From Corynebacterium simulans (GTDB lineage: Bacteria; Actinomycetota; Actinomycetes; Mycobacteriales; Mycobacteriaceae), in assembly GCF_001586215.1 (NCBI RefSeq), contig NZ_CP014634.1, positions 2,046,001 to 2,110,000 on the forward strand: a stretch of DNA of 64,000 nt, in the 5' to 3' direction. This document shows positions 49,568-59,549 of this stretch, in pieces (within the stretch, counting starts at the first letter, position 1; each line of letters opens with the position of its first letter). A program made the position numbers and the translations under genes. Below the pieces are notes generated by a model. That model was not told the DNA's origin and did not search any database. It saw only the letters and a list, made by a program, of their open reading frames with translations.

Positions 49568-50809
49568 ATGGGGCTGTCTGTGCGTCAGAAACTTGCGCTC
49601 AACCAGTCCACCGCAAAGTTTAACCTCTGGTACGGCAGCGTCCGATCCTCTAAAACGTATGCCCAAAGATGGGACTTTATATCGCGAATGGCTGACGATA
49701 GTCCGGTCGAAGGCGACAGGATCGTCGTCGGCTATTCAACGAACACGCTGTGGAGAAACTTTTTTCAGCCAATCTTCCAGATGGACAGTTATAGGGCTGT
49801 GGCGCCTCATCTTCACTACAGCAAAAACGCGCCGTTCGGGTCACTTTTCGGCAAGCCGTTTACAGTTGTCGGCGCGAGCAATGAAAGTAGTGCGGCCTCG
49901 ATTCAGGGCATGACAGTGCAGGACTGCTGGTGGGACGAGGCGGAGCTGTCACCAGAATCATTCTTTGACATGCTGAACACGCGCCTATCCTTAGACCGAT
50001 CGCGAGTATTAGCGACCTGCAACCCTGGAACCTCAGCTCACTATCTGAAACGCCGCGTAGTAGACCAAGCAGATGCCGAACGCTACCACGTCGAGAAATT
50101 TCTACTCCGAGAGAATCCGGCACTGAGCCGACAGGTAGTTGCAGATCTGGAGTCCACGTTTACGGGGCTCTTTTACCGACGAATGATTCTTGGAGAGTGG
50201 GTTGCAGCAGAGGGCGCTGTTTACCAATCGTGGGACGAAGAGGCAATGGTGGAAAAGTCGTCCAAGGTGGAGGAGATTCTTTCAGTCGGGGTTGATATTG
50301 GTACCACGCACCCGTCCGCAGGCTATGCCCTCGGCATAGACAGCGACGGGGTACTCAAGATTGTTTCTGAATGGTCACCTAATATCGTCGAGGGCATGTC
50401 GGGTACGCTCCCACTATCAGATCATCAATTAGCAGACAGCTTTGAGGCTTGGCTTGAAGAGCTGCCACAACGGCCCCGCTACATGTATGTTGATCCAGCC
50501 GCGAAGAGCTTTCGCCAGGAGTTGAAAGTGCGTGGTATCCGCACCTACCAAGCCGCTAATTCTGTTGTGTCTGGCATTAGGACTATCGACTCTTTGTTAA
50601 CTGGCGGGCAGTTGAAGATCGACAGTTCGTGCATCCAGCTCATTAAAGAGATTCCCGAGTATAGGTGGGACCCCTCGGCCTCGGCACGTGGCGAGGATAA
50701 ACCTATCAAAGAGAAGGATGACCACTGCGACGCTTTCCGGTACGCCGTGTTTTCATGCAAGCATCTATGGGTTCGACGTGTACGGAAGGCGAAGGCACGG
50801 CTCCTCTAA
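49568..50809 (+). CDS. Terminase large subunit (PBSX/Terminase_3-6 type)
   Basis: 413 aa. ATPase: Walker A-like GSVRSSKT near residue 23, Walker B DCWWDEAEL near 118, coupling motif ATCNPGT. RNaseH-like nuclease: SVGVDIGTTHPSAG, YMYVDPAAK, KDDHCDAFRYA with the acidic triad. Packages phage DNA into the prohead. Confidence 0.93.
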   Translation: MGLSVRQKLALNQSTAKFNLWYGSVRSSKTYAQRWDFISRMADDSPVEGDRIVVGYSTNTLWRNFFQPIFQMDSYRAVAPHLHYSKNAPFGSLFGKPFTVVGASNESSAASIQGMTVQDCWWDEAELSPESFFDMLNTRLSLDRSRVLATCNPGTSAHYLKRRVVDQADAERYHVEKFLLRENPALSRQVVADLESTFTGLFYRRMILGEWVAAEGAVYQSWDEEAMVEKSSKVEEILSVGVDIGTTHPSAGYALGIDSDGVLKIVSEWSPNIVEGMSGTLPLSDHQLADSFEAWLEELPQRPRYMYVDPAAKSFRQELKVRGIRTYQAANSVVSGIRTIDSLLTGGQLKIDSSCIQLIKEIPEYRWDPSASARGEDKPIKEKDDHCDAFRYAVFSCKHLWVRRVRKAKARLL

Positions 50810-50926
50810 AGTAACTGACCGCAGCCTCAATAGTCAGATCGTTAGGGCCGTGCAAGGGCGTTGTGCCGCATCGCATTCGGGTACGCAAGCCACCCCGCGC
50901 CAGCCATGCAGCGGGCCGACAATGGG

Positions 50927-50946
50927 GCGGATAGGCCACTATCCGC
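50927..50946 (+). other. Hairpin in the terminase-portal gap
   Basis: GCGGATA-GGCCAC-TATCCGC. The 242-nt gap 50810-51051 holds no convincing ORF apart from this stem; a portal start upstream of 51052 is unlikely because AAGGAGG stands before 51052. Confidence 0.4.
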
Positions 50947-51051
50947 ACTCGTTCCCCAATGGCTAGGCTGCGCGCTCCGTCGCCAACTTCGACGGTTGAC
51001 GGGGGCTGCGCTCTTGCACACCCCGGCAGACGTAGCCAAGGAGGAACACCC

Positions 51052-52623
51052 ATGCCAATGCCAGCCCCGAACACGCCGTGGCCACCCGAGGAGTACGCCC
51101 CGGCCCTTGAAGCGATCCGTAGGGATGATGCGTTAATCTCCGGCGACACAGACGTCATTAATGAGCGTCGGGCTAGGCAGTACGGCAGGCCATACACTCA
51201 CCGCACCCAGTTCAACGGGGGCGTGGTCGGGGCGGCGTCCCGCGCCTTCCTTGGTAAACCGCAGCGCCACACGCCCGACTCATCGCACCTTGTGACGCAT
51301 CATTTGCCCATCGCCGACGAGCTCACCACAGCCCTAGCCGACTACATGGCGGGCAAACCTCCGCAGGCGAAACTCTCCGTCGAGGATGAGGACAACACGG
51401 AGGCTGCCGAGGCTCTAGACCGGCTTGTGTCCTCAGACCGCTTCGCCTCCGACTGGTGGGGAGCCGTATATAGGGCCGGGTCACACGGCTGGGTATATGG
51501 CCGCGTGGTATGGAACCAGTCGGTAGACCCGCACCCATGGATTGAATGGGTTGACGCGGATAACGGCATGGCCGAGTTTGAGAACGGACGGCAGACAGCA
51601 ATCCTATTCTGGGACACGTACCAGCACGACGACGACTATTTCCGCCTCCTCCAGCGGCACACACCCGGCCAGATTGAATACCAGTTGTTCAAGGGCTCAG
51701 GCAGTGGTCTTGGCCAGCCGGTGCCGTATGACGAGATACCGGAATCCGCATACCTCATGGAGCTGGAGGGCCTACGGGAGGGCACCGTCCTGCCAACCGG
51801 GTCGGAGCTGATTACCGCCGACATGCTGGACAACTACAGGCCCCGCCACACCTGGAGGCAGAAGAAACTACTGCGCTACTACCACACGTCGGACGTGGCG
51901 CGGGCCGCCGGAATCTTCGAGAACATCGACCACAACTGGTCGCAACTCCAGCACGAGGTTGAGGCGGCCCGGGGGCGTCTCTTCGTCTCCGAGGAACTGC
52001 TAGACAGTGACGGCCCTGGGCAGGGCTCGTATCTAGATTGGTTCCGCGACGTCTACAAGGCGTCAATGAATGGAAACATGGACGAGAAGCCAACCTTCGA
52101 GCAGATCCAGTTTGACATGCGTGTCGAGCAATACCTCACACTCATCGACTCCGGTATCCGTAAGGCGGTATCTGCGTTGGGCCTATCGCCCTTCACTGTA
52201 GACATGGATGCGCAGGCAACCGGCGACATGACGGCGACTGAGACCCGGGCCCGCACCCGCCGCACCCGTGCCACCGCCGACACTAAGGGCCGCCACGAGC
52301 GCGCCCACCTCTCTCACATCCTCACCGCCTACCTGCACATGGACGCCCTACTGAACGGCTACACACCGCCAACGAAGCCCGTGGTGGTGTCCCTCCCAGA
52401 CCAGATAGAGGTGTCGGAGCAGGAGCTGACCGGAAGTGTTACCGCTATTTATACATCTGGCCTGATGTCTCTACATGCTGCGATTACCAAATTGCACCCC
52501 GAGTGGACCCCCGAGGAGGTGTTGGCAGAAGAGAACCGAATCAATAAGGAACGTGCCGCAATCATGCCAGAAGATCCTCTGCTTAATCTTGCAGAAGATA
52601 TGCCTATTAGCCCAGGTGAATAA
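51052..52623 (+). CDS. Portal protein (SPP1 gp6-like)
   Basis: 523 aa, near SPP1 gp6 length (503). Start chosen by AAGGAGG 8 nt upstream. Features: RRARQYGRPYTH-type N terminus, FYRLLQRH-like stem region, long helical crown, TGDMTATETRARTRRTRATA. Forms the dodecameric DNA channel at one capsid vertex. Confidence 0.85.
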   Translation: MPMPAPNTPWPPEEYAPALEAIRRDDALISGDTDVINERRARQYGRPYTHRTQFNGGVVGAASRAFLGKPQRHTPDSSHLVTHHLPIADELTTALADYMAGKPPQAKLSVEDEDNTEAAEALDRLVSSDRFASDWWGAVYRAGSHGWVYGRVVWNQSVDPHPWIEWVDADNGMAEFENGRQTAILFWDTYQHDDDYFRLLQRHTPGQIEYQLFKGSGSGLGQPVPYDEIPESAYLMELEGLREGTVLPTGSELITADMLDNYRPRHTWRQKKLLRYYHTSDVARAAGIFENIDHNWSQLQHEVEAARGRLFVSEELLDSDGPGQGSYLDWFRDVYKASMNGNMDEKPTFEQIQFDMRVEQYLTLIDSGIRKAVSALGLSPFTVDMDAQATGDMTATETRARTRRTRATADTKGRHERAHLSHILTAYLHMDALLNGYTPPTKPVVVSLPDQIEVSEQELTGSVTAIYTSGLMSLHAAITKLHPEWTPEEVLAEENRINKERAAIMPEDPLLNLAEDMPISPGE

Positions 52624-52626
52624 ACC

Positions 52627-53721
52627 ATGACGGACGAACTTGAACGTCAGGCAATGCGCCTCAGTATTTTGTTTGAGGAGGCTGGCTTAATCGCGCTTCG
52701 AGAGCTTTCGGAGGCCTTAAAGCGCGGTAACTGGAATGATGTACACCATGTGCTGAAGCGTGATAAAGAGTTGCGAAGGTTGTCGGCCCGAATAGCGCGG
52801 GTTATGAATACCGCTTCGCAAAAGTCATCCTTAGTCATCGACCAGTTGGCGATGGAGGAATACAGCCAGGCTATTGAAGAGGTTTTTAGCGAGGTTAACT
52901 TCGCTAGCACCCCTTACCCTACGTATGCTGCCATTAACACGGTACAGGCCCTCTCAGGCACAGCTACGGCCAAGATTGCTTCTACTACTCTGCAAGTTGT
53001 TCGTGATGTAACAGATGTTTACAGGTCGATCACTACGCAGACAGTGCAGTCTGCGATCATTGCCGGGGTTGACCATAGGACGGCAATGAGGCACGCCCTC
53101 AACCAATACGCAGATCGCGGCATCACCGCATTTGTTGATAGGGCCGGGCGTAGGTGGTCGCTTGACTCCTACGTGGACATGTCTGTGAGGACGATGCGGA
53201 ATCAGGCCACCCAGGAGGGGCACCTATCCGGCTATGAACAGGCGGGTGTTGAGTTGGTGCGCGCTTCGTGGCATACGGCCTCGGCGCCGCAGTGCTACCC
53301 GTTTCAGAATGAACTTTTGGCGATCTCGGGCGGGGCAGGGGTGCGGGAGATGGTAGACCCAGCTACAGGCAATAAAGTCACCGTGACGGTTAAGGACACG
53401 CTGAGGGGTGCTATCAGCAAGGGGTATCACCATGTGAACTGTCGGCACCGCGATACTGCCTACACTCCCGGCGACCCAACACCACAAGTGCCAATGGACA
53501 GCCCGGCTGAGAACAAGCGCAAGTACAAGGCGACCCAGAAGCAGCGGCACATGGAGCGGCAGCTACGCCGCTGGAAACGCCGCGAAGCCGTAGCCCTCTC
53601 CCCGCTTGATAGGGACACTGCCCGCGCCAAAACCAAAGAGTGGAACCGGCGCATCCGGGAGCACGTCAACAATCACGAGCACCTCACCCGGTGGTCGCAC
53701 CGCGAACGACCGCGCAGCTGA
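52627..53721 (+). CDS. MuF-type minor head protein
   Basis: 364 aa. Helical N-terminal half, then the MuF-like C-terminal region ending in YHHVNCRHRDTAYTPGDPTP, which matches the (H)PNCRC signature of minor capsid protein 2/MuF. C terminus very basic. Packaged in the head, adjacent to portal; 3 nt from the portal stop. Confidence 0.8.
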   Translation: MTDELERQAMRLSILFEEAGLIALRELSEALKRGNWNDVHHVLKRDKELRRLSARIARVMNTASQKSSLVIDQLAMEEYSQAIEEVFSEVNFASTPYPTYAAINTVQALSGTATAKIASTTLQVVRDVTDVYRSITTQTVQSAIIAGVDHRTAMRHALNQYADRGITAFVDRAGRRWSLDSYVDMSVRTMRNQATQEGHLSGYEQAGVELVRASWHTASAPQCYPFQNELLAISGGAGVREMVDPATGNKVTVTVKDTLRGAISKGYHHVNCRHRDTAYTPGDPTPQVPMDSPAENKRKYKATQKQRHMERQLRRWKRREAVALSPLDRDTARAKTKEWNRRIREHVNNHEHLTRWSHRERPRS

Positions 53722-53801
53722 CCGCACACACAATTCCCTCATGATGTGGGGCAGTGGCAGACCAGGAGTTACCACAAAGCAACCATACGAAGGGACACCG
53801 C

Positions 53802-54479
53802 ATGTCAGACACCACCGCCTCCGTCACCGACGAGCAGAACACTGAGAACGCCACCCAGCAGCCGGGGCAGGAAGAAGGCCAGGAGCCCACCAGCCCACAG
53901 CACAACGAGGAGGGGGATGACCGTATCTCCCAACTCAACGCTGAGGCCGCGAAGTGGCGTACCAAGTTCCGCGAGCAGGAAAAGGCGACCGCCGAGTTCG
54001 AGAAACGCCAGCAGGAAATTGAGCAGCAGTTCGAGTCCTACAAGCAGAACCTGGCTAAGGTCATGGGCCTCGCGGAGGAGGAAGACGTCGAGGACCTTGG
54101 CAAGAAGTACCAGGAGCAGGCTAAGGCCGCCGACGAGCGCTACAACCAGCTGAGGCAGCGGGTAGCGCTCACCGAAGCGGTACAGAAGGCCAAGGCCGAC
54201 CCGGATCTGACTGTCCCCTTCATTAAGGGCGGTGAAGCATTCAACGCCCTTGACCCGTCCGCCGATGACTACGAAGCCCAGGTGGCTGAACTCGTCTCGG
54301 AGACGGTGGCAGCAACCCCGAAGCTGCGCGCCCAGGTGGCGCCCGCATCTTCCGGTAACGCTCCGACACCATCCGAAAACAGTGGCTCCCGCAGGCTCAC
54401 CGTAGAAGACCTGGACAACATGTCCCCTGAGGAAATCTACGAGGCGCGTAAGGCCGGGAAGCTAAACCACCTATTCTAA
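53802..54479 (+). CDS. Scaffolding protein
   Basis: 225 aa from the ATG at 53802. Acidic, Gln/Glu-rich N terminus, long coiled coil (EQEKATAEFEKRQQEIEQQF and following), C-terminal basic capsid-binding part AGKLNHLF. Typical scaffold directly before the capsid gene. Confidence 0.85.
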   Translation: MSDTTASVTDEQNTENATQQPGQEEGQEPTSPQHNEEGDDRISQLNAEAAKWRTKFREQEKATAEFEKRQQEIEQQFESYKQNLAKVMGLAEEEDVEDLGKKYQEQAKAADERYNQLRQRVALTEAVQKAKADPDLTVPFIKGGEAFNALDPSADDYEAQVAELVSETVAATPKLRAQVAPASSGNAPTPSENSGSRRLTVEDLDNMSPEEIYEARKAGKLNHLF

Positions 54480-54491
54480 GGAGATACGCGC

Positions 54492-55403
54492 ATGTCTGTC
54501 GCATCCTTTATCCCTAAGCTGTGGGCTCCGGAACTTCTCGTTCCGTTCAAGAAGTCCAGCATCTACACCCAGCCGGGCATCGCTGATACCAAGTACCAGC
54601 CGATGCTCCAGAACAGTGGCGACACCGTGGAGATCAACTCCATTGGTAAGGCCACTATCAAGAACCATGACCGTACCAAGGATCTTGAGTACGATGACCT
54701 GACCACGACCTCTGCGAAGCTGGTCATGGACCAGGAGCGGTACTACGGTTTCCGCGTCTCCGACGTTGACCGTGTACAGGCGGCCGGTGACTTCGCTTCC
54801 GCCGCCACTAACCAGCACGGTTCGGAGATGGCCGACGAGATTGATAAGGCAGTAGCCGCATCCCTTAAGGCGGACGCGGGTAACAAGCTGCCGAACCAGC
54901 CGGTATTCGACGGCGCCGACTTCTATCGACCCTCCGATGGCCAGCTCACCGCGTGGGACGTTGTTCGCAAGCTTGCCACCGAGCTGAATAAGGTTTCCGC
55001 ACCCACCGCCCAGCGCTGGATCGTGGTCGGCCCGAACTTTGGCTCCGCCCTTCTCGCAGACCGCCGTGTCACCCAGGCAGACGCCGCAGGCACTGACATT
55101 GTGGCCCGTAATGGCCTCATCTCGTCTATCTCGCAGCTCGGCCTGAACGTTTACCAGTCCAACAATGCCCCGGTCACCGCAGGCCGCGAGGGCATTGTGG
55201 CGGGTGTTCCCGGAGCACTTGCGTTCGCTACCCAGCTCCGCGAGCTCGAGGCATTCCGTGACCCGGATCGCTTCGGCGATATCGTCCGTGGCCTTCAGGT
55301 CTTCGGCGCGAAGGTCGTCAACCCGAAGGGCCTCGTCTATGTGGAGGCTGACGTGAAGCCGGGAACCCTCGGCTCCGCTGCTGCATCCACCCCGGCAGCC
55401 TAA
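54492..55403 (+). CDS. Major capsid protein (P22-coat-like fold)
   Basis: 303 aa. MSVASFIPKLWAPELLVPFK, GDTVEINSIGKATIKNHDR, YYGFRVSDVDRVQAAG and VYQSNNAP are features of the P22 coat/N4-gp56-like group found in actinophages. Followed by a strong terminator, giving separate high expression. Confidence 0.85.
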   Translation: MSVASFIPKLWAPELLVPFKKSSIYTQPGIADTKYQPMLQNSGDTVEINSIGKATIKNHDRTKDLEYDDLTTTSAKLVMDQERYYGFRVSDVDRVQAAGDFASAATNQHGSEMADEIDKAVAASLKADAGNKLPNQPVFDGADFYRPSDGQLTAWDVVRKLATELNKVSAPTAQRWIVVGPNFGSALLADRRVTQADAAGTDIVARNGLISSISQLGLNVYQSNNAPVTAGREGIVAGVPGALAFATQLRELEAFRDPDRFGDIVRGLQVFGAKVVNPKGLVYVEADVKPGTLGSAAASTPAA

Positions 55404-55468
55404 AGGCGGGCGGTAGTGTCACGCCCCTGGTTGCCACCGGCACGGCGGCCTAGGGCTGGCGCTACATA

Positions 55469-55528
55469 GGGCGGTCTACCCATCCTCTAGATAGGTGCTA
55501 GGGGGTCGTTGGGTAGCCCGCCCTTTTT
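55469..55528 (+). terminator. Terminator after the capsid gene
   Basis: GGGCGG-T-CTACCCA (55469-55482) pairs with TGGGTAG-C-CCGCCC (55510-55523), one mismatch, followed by TTTTT. Strong intrinsic terminator. Confidence 0.85.
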
Positions 55529-55574
55529 CATACCTACAGCACAATACTGTTTCCCCCTCTGGAGGTGGGGATAG

Positions 55575-56024
55575 GTGAATCTTGAAATGAATTACATTGA
55601 CCGGACTGAGCTTATCGCTGACGCTATTCCCGGCACCTACGAAGGTTTAGAAGATGCTCAGCTAGACAGTCTCATTACCCGGGCATCGATGCTGATGCGC
55701 CGCTACACCAAATCCGCCGTCTACGCGGTAGACGAGTACGGTATGCCGACAAGTGAGCGTATTCGGGCGGCATTCCGTGACGCTACGAGCGCCCAGGTTC
55801 TTGCTTGGGTTGAGGCCGGGGTTGTGGGGGAGTTGTCTACTGGCGGCGCCAATGTGGAGGCGTCCGTGGCCTCCTCATCTAACAACGGCTCGTCGGTGTC
55901 GTTCGATAACAGTGTGTCTACCGCAGCCCGTACTCGCCTTCTTGCTGGGGAGCCGTCCGAGGGGGCGCTCCTCATCCTTGAGGACGCCGGGCTTGTTGGT
56001 GCCCAGCCATGGATTCGGGTGTAG
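55575..56024 (+). CDS. Head-tail connector (adaptor) protein
   Basis: 149 aa from GTG after GGAGGTGGGG. Helical, with DAIPGTYEGLEDAQLDSLIT and RAAFRDATSAQVLAWVEAGV typical of gp6/gp15-like adaptors; position directly after capsid supports this. Confidence 0.7.
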   Translation: MNLEMNYIDRTELIADAIPGTYEGLEDAQLDSLITRASMLMRRYTKSAVYAVDEYGMPTSERIRAAFRDATSAQVLAWVEAGVVGELSTGGANVEASVASSSNNGSSVSFDNSVSTAARTRLLAGEPSEGALLILEDAGLVGAQPWIRV

Positions 56025-56029
56025 TGGCG

Positions 56030-56383
56030 ATGCGTAGCAACACGAGCGATACCCTGGCGCGCCTGTGGTTTAGGCATGAGGTGAAGCTGCAGGGTGAGGA
56101 GATACGAACTGCTAGGGGTGTCGCCTACGGGCCTGAGCGTACCGTCATGGCGTCCATCAACATGCAGTCCCGTGTGGTGCAATCCGGTGTAGGGCACGGG
56201 GAGGAAGTCACCGTGGCGGGAACGCTCAACTGGGATGTGGAAGGCCCACTACCGGCTATCGGCTCGACGGTGACGATACCGGAGGAGTTCGGGGCGAAAC
56301 CACAGCGCAAAGTTGTCACAGCCCGCAGGGCCTACACCGGCACCGGGCTCACACCGGACCACGTGGAGGTGACTATCCTATGA
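56030..56383 (+). CDS. Head-tail stopper-like protein
   Basis: 117 aa from ATG 56030 (a GTG at 56024 is also possible). Beta-rich: ARLWFRHEVKLQGEEI, TVAGTLNWDVEGPLPAIG. Size and position correspond to the stopper/head closure protein. Confidence 0.6.
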   Translation: MRSNTSDTLARLWFRHEVKLQGEEIRTARGVAYGPERTVMASINMQSRVVQSGVGHGEEVTVAGTLNWDVEGPLPAIGSTVTIPEEFGAKPQRKVVTARRAYTGTGLTPDHVEVTIL

Positions 56384-56730
56384 GCCTTCGACTCAACACC
56401 GAGCAGGTGAAGCAGCGGGTCAAGCAAGGCGCGGTTCGTGGCGTGTCGGAGGCGGCGCGTGTCGTTGAGGCAGCAGCCATCCCCCTCACACCGCTGGGCG
56501 AAACCGGCAACCTACGCCAGTCCGCACAAACCGTTCCCGGCACGGATACAGGCGGGAAGGTTGAGGGCGCTGTCCGCTACGACGGCCTGCCCTACATCCG
56601 TCGCCAGCATGAGGAAACCACGTGGAACCACCCGCGTGCGGGCCAGGCTAAATACCTGGAAACGGCGCGGGCTCAGAACGCCGAGAGGGTCGCACAGATT
56701 GTGCGAAACCACATTAAGGGGATGATCTAG
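56380..56730 (+). CDS. HK97 gp10-like head-tail/minor capsid protein
   Basis: 116 aa: AARVVEAAAIPLTPLGETGN followed by LRQSAQ, and YIRRQHEETTWNHPRAGQAK, typical of gp10-type proteins with the LR.S motif. ATGA overlap with the upstream gene. Confidence 0.7.
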   Translation: MSLRLNTEQVKQRVKQGAVRGVSEAARVVEAAAIPLTPLGETGNLRQSAQTVPGTDTGGKVEGAVRYDGLPYIRRQHEETTWNHPRAGQAKYLETARAQNAERVAQIVRNHIKGMI

Positions 56731-57192
56731 GTGTCCGAGTACAACACGCAGGCCAGCCCGCGCCCCGCCACCCATGAGGACTTCGCGGACCACCTCGCCA
56801 CCTATCTGCACAATCAGGGCGTGTGCGCTGACCCACTAGAAAATCAGCAAGACGGGGAACTACCCGCCGTATTCATCGGCAGGTTTGTTGACCAACCAGA
56901 CCGCGCAATCTGTATCTTCAACGTGACGATTAGTAACACGTGGTCGAATAGCAACCCCACCGCTCGGTTCAGTATTGCGTGCCGCGGCGGGGCTGAAGAT
57001 CAACTCACACCGGCCAACACCGCGGGGAAAATCTTTACCGCTTTGCATGACCGCACCTACTTTGAGTTGACCGCAGGGCACGGCGTTTTAGCCTGTGAGC
57101 GGGTCATAAATGATCCACAAGTGCCGGATTCAAATACCCGCTGGTACAGCATCGACACCTACGAGGCAGTGCTAGCAATCCCATCTATCTAG
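56731..57192 (+). CDS. Tail terminator-like protein
   Basis: 153 aa from GTG adjacent to the preceding stop. Alpha/beta mix with FADHLATYLHNQGVCADPLE and AICIFNVTISNTWSNSNPTA; position before the tail tube gene suits tail completion/terminator. Confidence 0.65.
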   Translation: MSEYNTQASPRPATHEDFADHLATYLHNQGVCADPLENQQDGELPAVFIGRFVDQPDRAICIFNVTISNTWSNSNPTARFSIACRGGAEDQLTPANTAGKIFTALHDRTYFELTAGHGVLACERVINDPQVPDSNTRWYSIDTYEAVLAIPSI

Positions 57193-57200
57193 GAGATGAC

Positions 57201-57851
57201 ATGGCAATTGCAAAGTACGCTACTGCACCCAATTCGTGCGAGCTGAATAAGCAGCTCAATCGTGGCTGGGTGCTGCAGGTTAAGCCGGTCGGCTCGGATG
57301 CGTCCGAATACCGGTTTGTTCGCGGTCTGACTTCTCTGTCCCCGAACATCGAGACCAACACGGTCGATGCGTCGGACATCGATTCTAACGGCTGGACTTC
57401 CGAGATTAAGACCTCCCGCTCGCTAACCGTCTCCGCTGAGGGCCAGTTTGCGCGCAAGGGCGACCTTGATTTGCTGACTGAGGATCAGCAGCTCCTGAAG
57501 TACACCGGAGAAGAGCTGGGCGACCACGGCAAGATCGACTTCCGTATCTGGCGCTCTGATATTGACGAGGGCTGGGAGGGCACCGCTAACAACAGCTTCA
57601 AGTCCGGTTCTGGCGGCGCTAATGATCTGCGCACTTTCACCTCTGATTTGAAGTCCTCCTGTGAGCCGACCCGTATCCACTCGGTTAAGGTTGGCGCGGA
57701 GAAGAAGCCGTCTGAGAAGATTAACGAGGAAGAGATCCTTAAGGCAATCACTCCAAAGGGTGTCGCGCCGGGTAATACTGACACCGCTGGCGAGCACTCC
57801 CCGGGCGCCTCGGCGGGTACTGGCGAGAACACCTCAGGCGCTACCGGCTAG
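57201..57851 (+). CDS. Major tail tube protein
   Basis: 216 aa: GWVLQVKPVGSDASEYRFVR, ETNTVDASDIDSNGWTSEIK and DFRIWRSDIDEGWEGTANNS show the tail-tube beta-sandwich. C-terminal Gly/Thr/Ser tail. Followed by a terminator, as expected for a highly expressed gene. Confidence 0.85.
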   Translation: MAIAKYATAPNSCELNKQLNRGWVLQVKPVGSDASEYRFVRGLTSLSPNIETNTVDASDIDSNGWTSEIKTSRSLTVSAEGQFARKGDLDLLTEDQQLLKYTGEELGDHGKIDFRIWRSDIDEGWEGTANNSFKSGSGGANDLRTFTSDLKSSCEPTRIHSVKVGAEKKPSEKINEEEILKAITPKGVAPGNTDTAGEHSPGASAGTGENTSGATG

Positions 57852-57901
57852 AATGATATTTGGCCCTAACGCTTTAACCGTTGTTTAACGGCAACGCGTA
57901 G

Positions 57902-57937
57902 TTAACCCTCATGGTTTTTATTGACCGTGGGGGTTAA
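57902..57937 (+). terminator. Terminator after the tail tube gene
   Basis: TTAACCCTCATGG and CCGTGGGGGTTAA pair over 13 positions with two wobbles, then TTCTTTTCC. A second stem CACGCCACT/AGTGGCGTG lies at 57963-57991 before the chaperone gene. Confidence 0.7.
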
Positions 57938-58332
57938 TTCTTTTCCTGCCTATCTGACCGCACACGCCACTGATTAAGAATTAGTGGCGTGACCGAAAGC
58001 AACCAGCAAGGAAAGAAACACGGCCATGACTAACTTTGGCAACCTTGAAGAGCAACTCGACCCATTCGACGTCTACTTCACCTATAAGGGCAAGCAGTAC
58101 GGATTCAGCCCAAGTGTGGAGGATGTTCTCGCATTCCAGATTGACCTTAACCGCTCTCGCACGAAGGGCACTACCGAGATGGATGTGTGGAATCGTGTGA
58201 TTGCGTTGTCGGGTGGCAAGATGAGCAAGACCGGCAAGATTTCCGGTGGTGTTCTTGAAGAGCTAACCGGCGACGGTGTGCCGTTCTGGGGTTGCCCGCA
58301 AATCGTGGACACGTAGTGGAGCTACCTAGTGG

Positions 58333-59232
58333 TTAGGCAGCTATTTCTTTTCTACTGGTGGTTAGACCAATGTGGTTTTCGAAGTCGACGGGGCTGACCA
58401 TCCCGAGTGCAGAGTGCCGGCGTCGGCGGTTGTAGACGACTTCAATCCAGTAGGCAACGGCCTTGCGTGCAGCATCACGGGTCGCCCAGCGCTGCCGGTC
58501 ATAGAATTCAGTCTTTAGCGTCGACCAGAACGACTCAGCCATCGCGTTATCGAAGCACACACCAGTACGCCCCACAGACTGGGCAATGCCCAGGTTGCGG
58601 CAGACCTCCCAGAGCTTCTCACTGGTAAATTGCGTTCCGCGGTCAGCGTGAAACACCAGCCCATCAGGAACATCACCGCGTAGCGTATGCGCCATCCGCA
58701 GGGCCCGTTCAACCAGGTGTGTGTCTTGAACGCTATCCATAGCCCAGCCCAGTACCCTGCGGGAATGACCATCGCGGACCGCGCACAAGTACAACCAGCC
58801 CTCACCGGTGCGCAGGTAGGTAATATCTGACATCCACACTCGGTTGAGCTGACCAGTATCAAACATGCGCTTGACCAGGTCAGGAAGAGTTGACTTACGC
58901 TTGGCTTGAATCGTTGTCACCGGGACAAAGGCACGCGGTGAAATCCCTTCAATGCCCATCATGCGCATCCGTTTAGCCACAGTCTTGCGATTCAAGGTGA
59001 TCTGGTAGCGCTCGGCAAGCTCTGCGGTGATCCGCGGAGCACCATAAACCTCATCGGAGTCTTTCCAAATCTGATGAATCTTTCGGTCAACATCATCGTA
59101 AAATGCTGCCCGATCATCTTCGCCGGATAGTCGTTTCTGCTGCGCATGGGCCCATTTGTAGTATCCAGACCGAGATACTTTTAATAGTCGTGCCATGCGC
59201 TTGATGCTGTAGTTCGCCTTCTCCTGCTGCAT
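58333..59232 (-). CDS. IS3-family transposase OrfB (DDE integrase core)
   Basis: 299 aa. HTH_21-like N terminus (SIKRMARLLKVSRSGYYKW), then rve core with first Asp in WMSDITYLRTGEGW, second in VFHADRGTQFTSE, and Glu in NAMAESFWSTLKTEF. Normally produced as an OrfAB fusion by -1 frameshifting; AGAAAAG near the end of OrfA could be the slip site. Start ATG overlaps the OrfA stop as TAATG. Confidence 0.93.
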   Translation of the reverse strand: MQQEKANYSIKRMARLLKVSRSGYYKWAHAQQKRLSGEDDRAAFYDDVDRKIHQIWKDSDEVYGAPRITAELAERYQITLNRKTVAKRMRMMGIEGISPRAFVPVTTIQAKRKSTLPDLVKRMFDTGQLNRVWMSDITYLRTGEGWLYLCAVRDGHSRRVLGWAMDSVQDTHLVERALRMAHTLRGDVPDGLVFHADRGTQFTSEKLWEVCRNLGIAQSVGRTGVCFDNAMAESFWSTLKTEFYDRQRWATRDAARKAVAYWIEVVYNRRRRHSALGMVSPVDFENHIGLTTSRKEIAA

Positions 59233-59549
59233 TAGTTCGAACTTTTCTGCTCGCGTTGCTTCGCGGCGAAGAAGGCTGTCGCTTTTGACAAAAACTCGTT
59301 ATCCATCTTGGCTTCTGCCAGCTCCCGGCGCAGACGAGCATTCTCAGCTCGGAGGTCAGCCTCGCTCATCCCATCGGAGGATCCTCGGCGTTCACGTTCG
59401 AGTTTGACCCACCGGCCCAAAAGCCCGGCGGAAACACCGATTTCCTTAGCCACATGAGCGATCGGTCGCTCTGACTCGATTACCAGGTTCGCGGCTTCAC
59501 GCCGGTACTCCGGCGTGTACTTCTTGCGCTGTTGACTCACAATGAACAT
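59232..59549 (-). CDS. IS3-family transposase OrfA (HTH)
   Basis: 105 aa. HTH: YTPEYRREAANLVIESERPI and AHVAKEIGVSAGLLGRWVK, then leucine-zipper-like LRAENARLRRELAEAKMDNE. Binds the IS ends. Ends 1 nt into OrfB. Confidence 0.92.
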   Translation of the reverse strand: MFIVSQQRKKYTPEYRREAANLVIESERPIAHVAKEIGVSAGLLGRWVKLERERRGSSDGMSEADLRAENARLRRELAEAKMDNEFLSKATAFFAAKQREQKSSN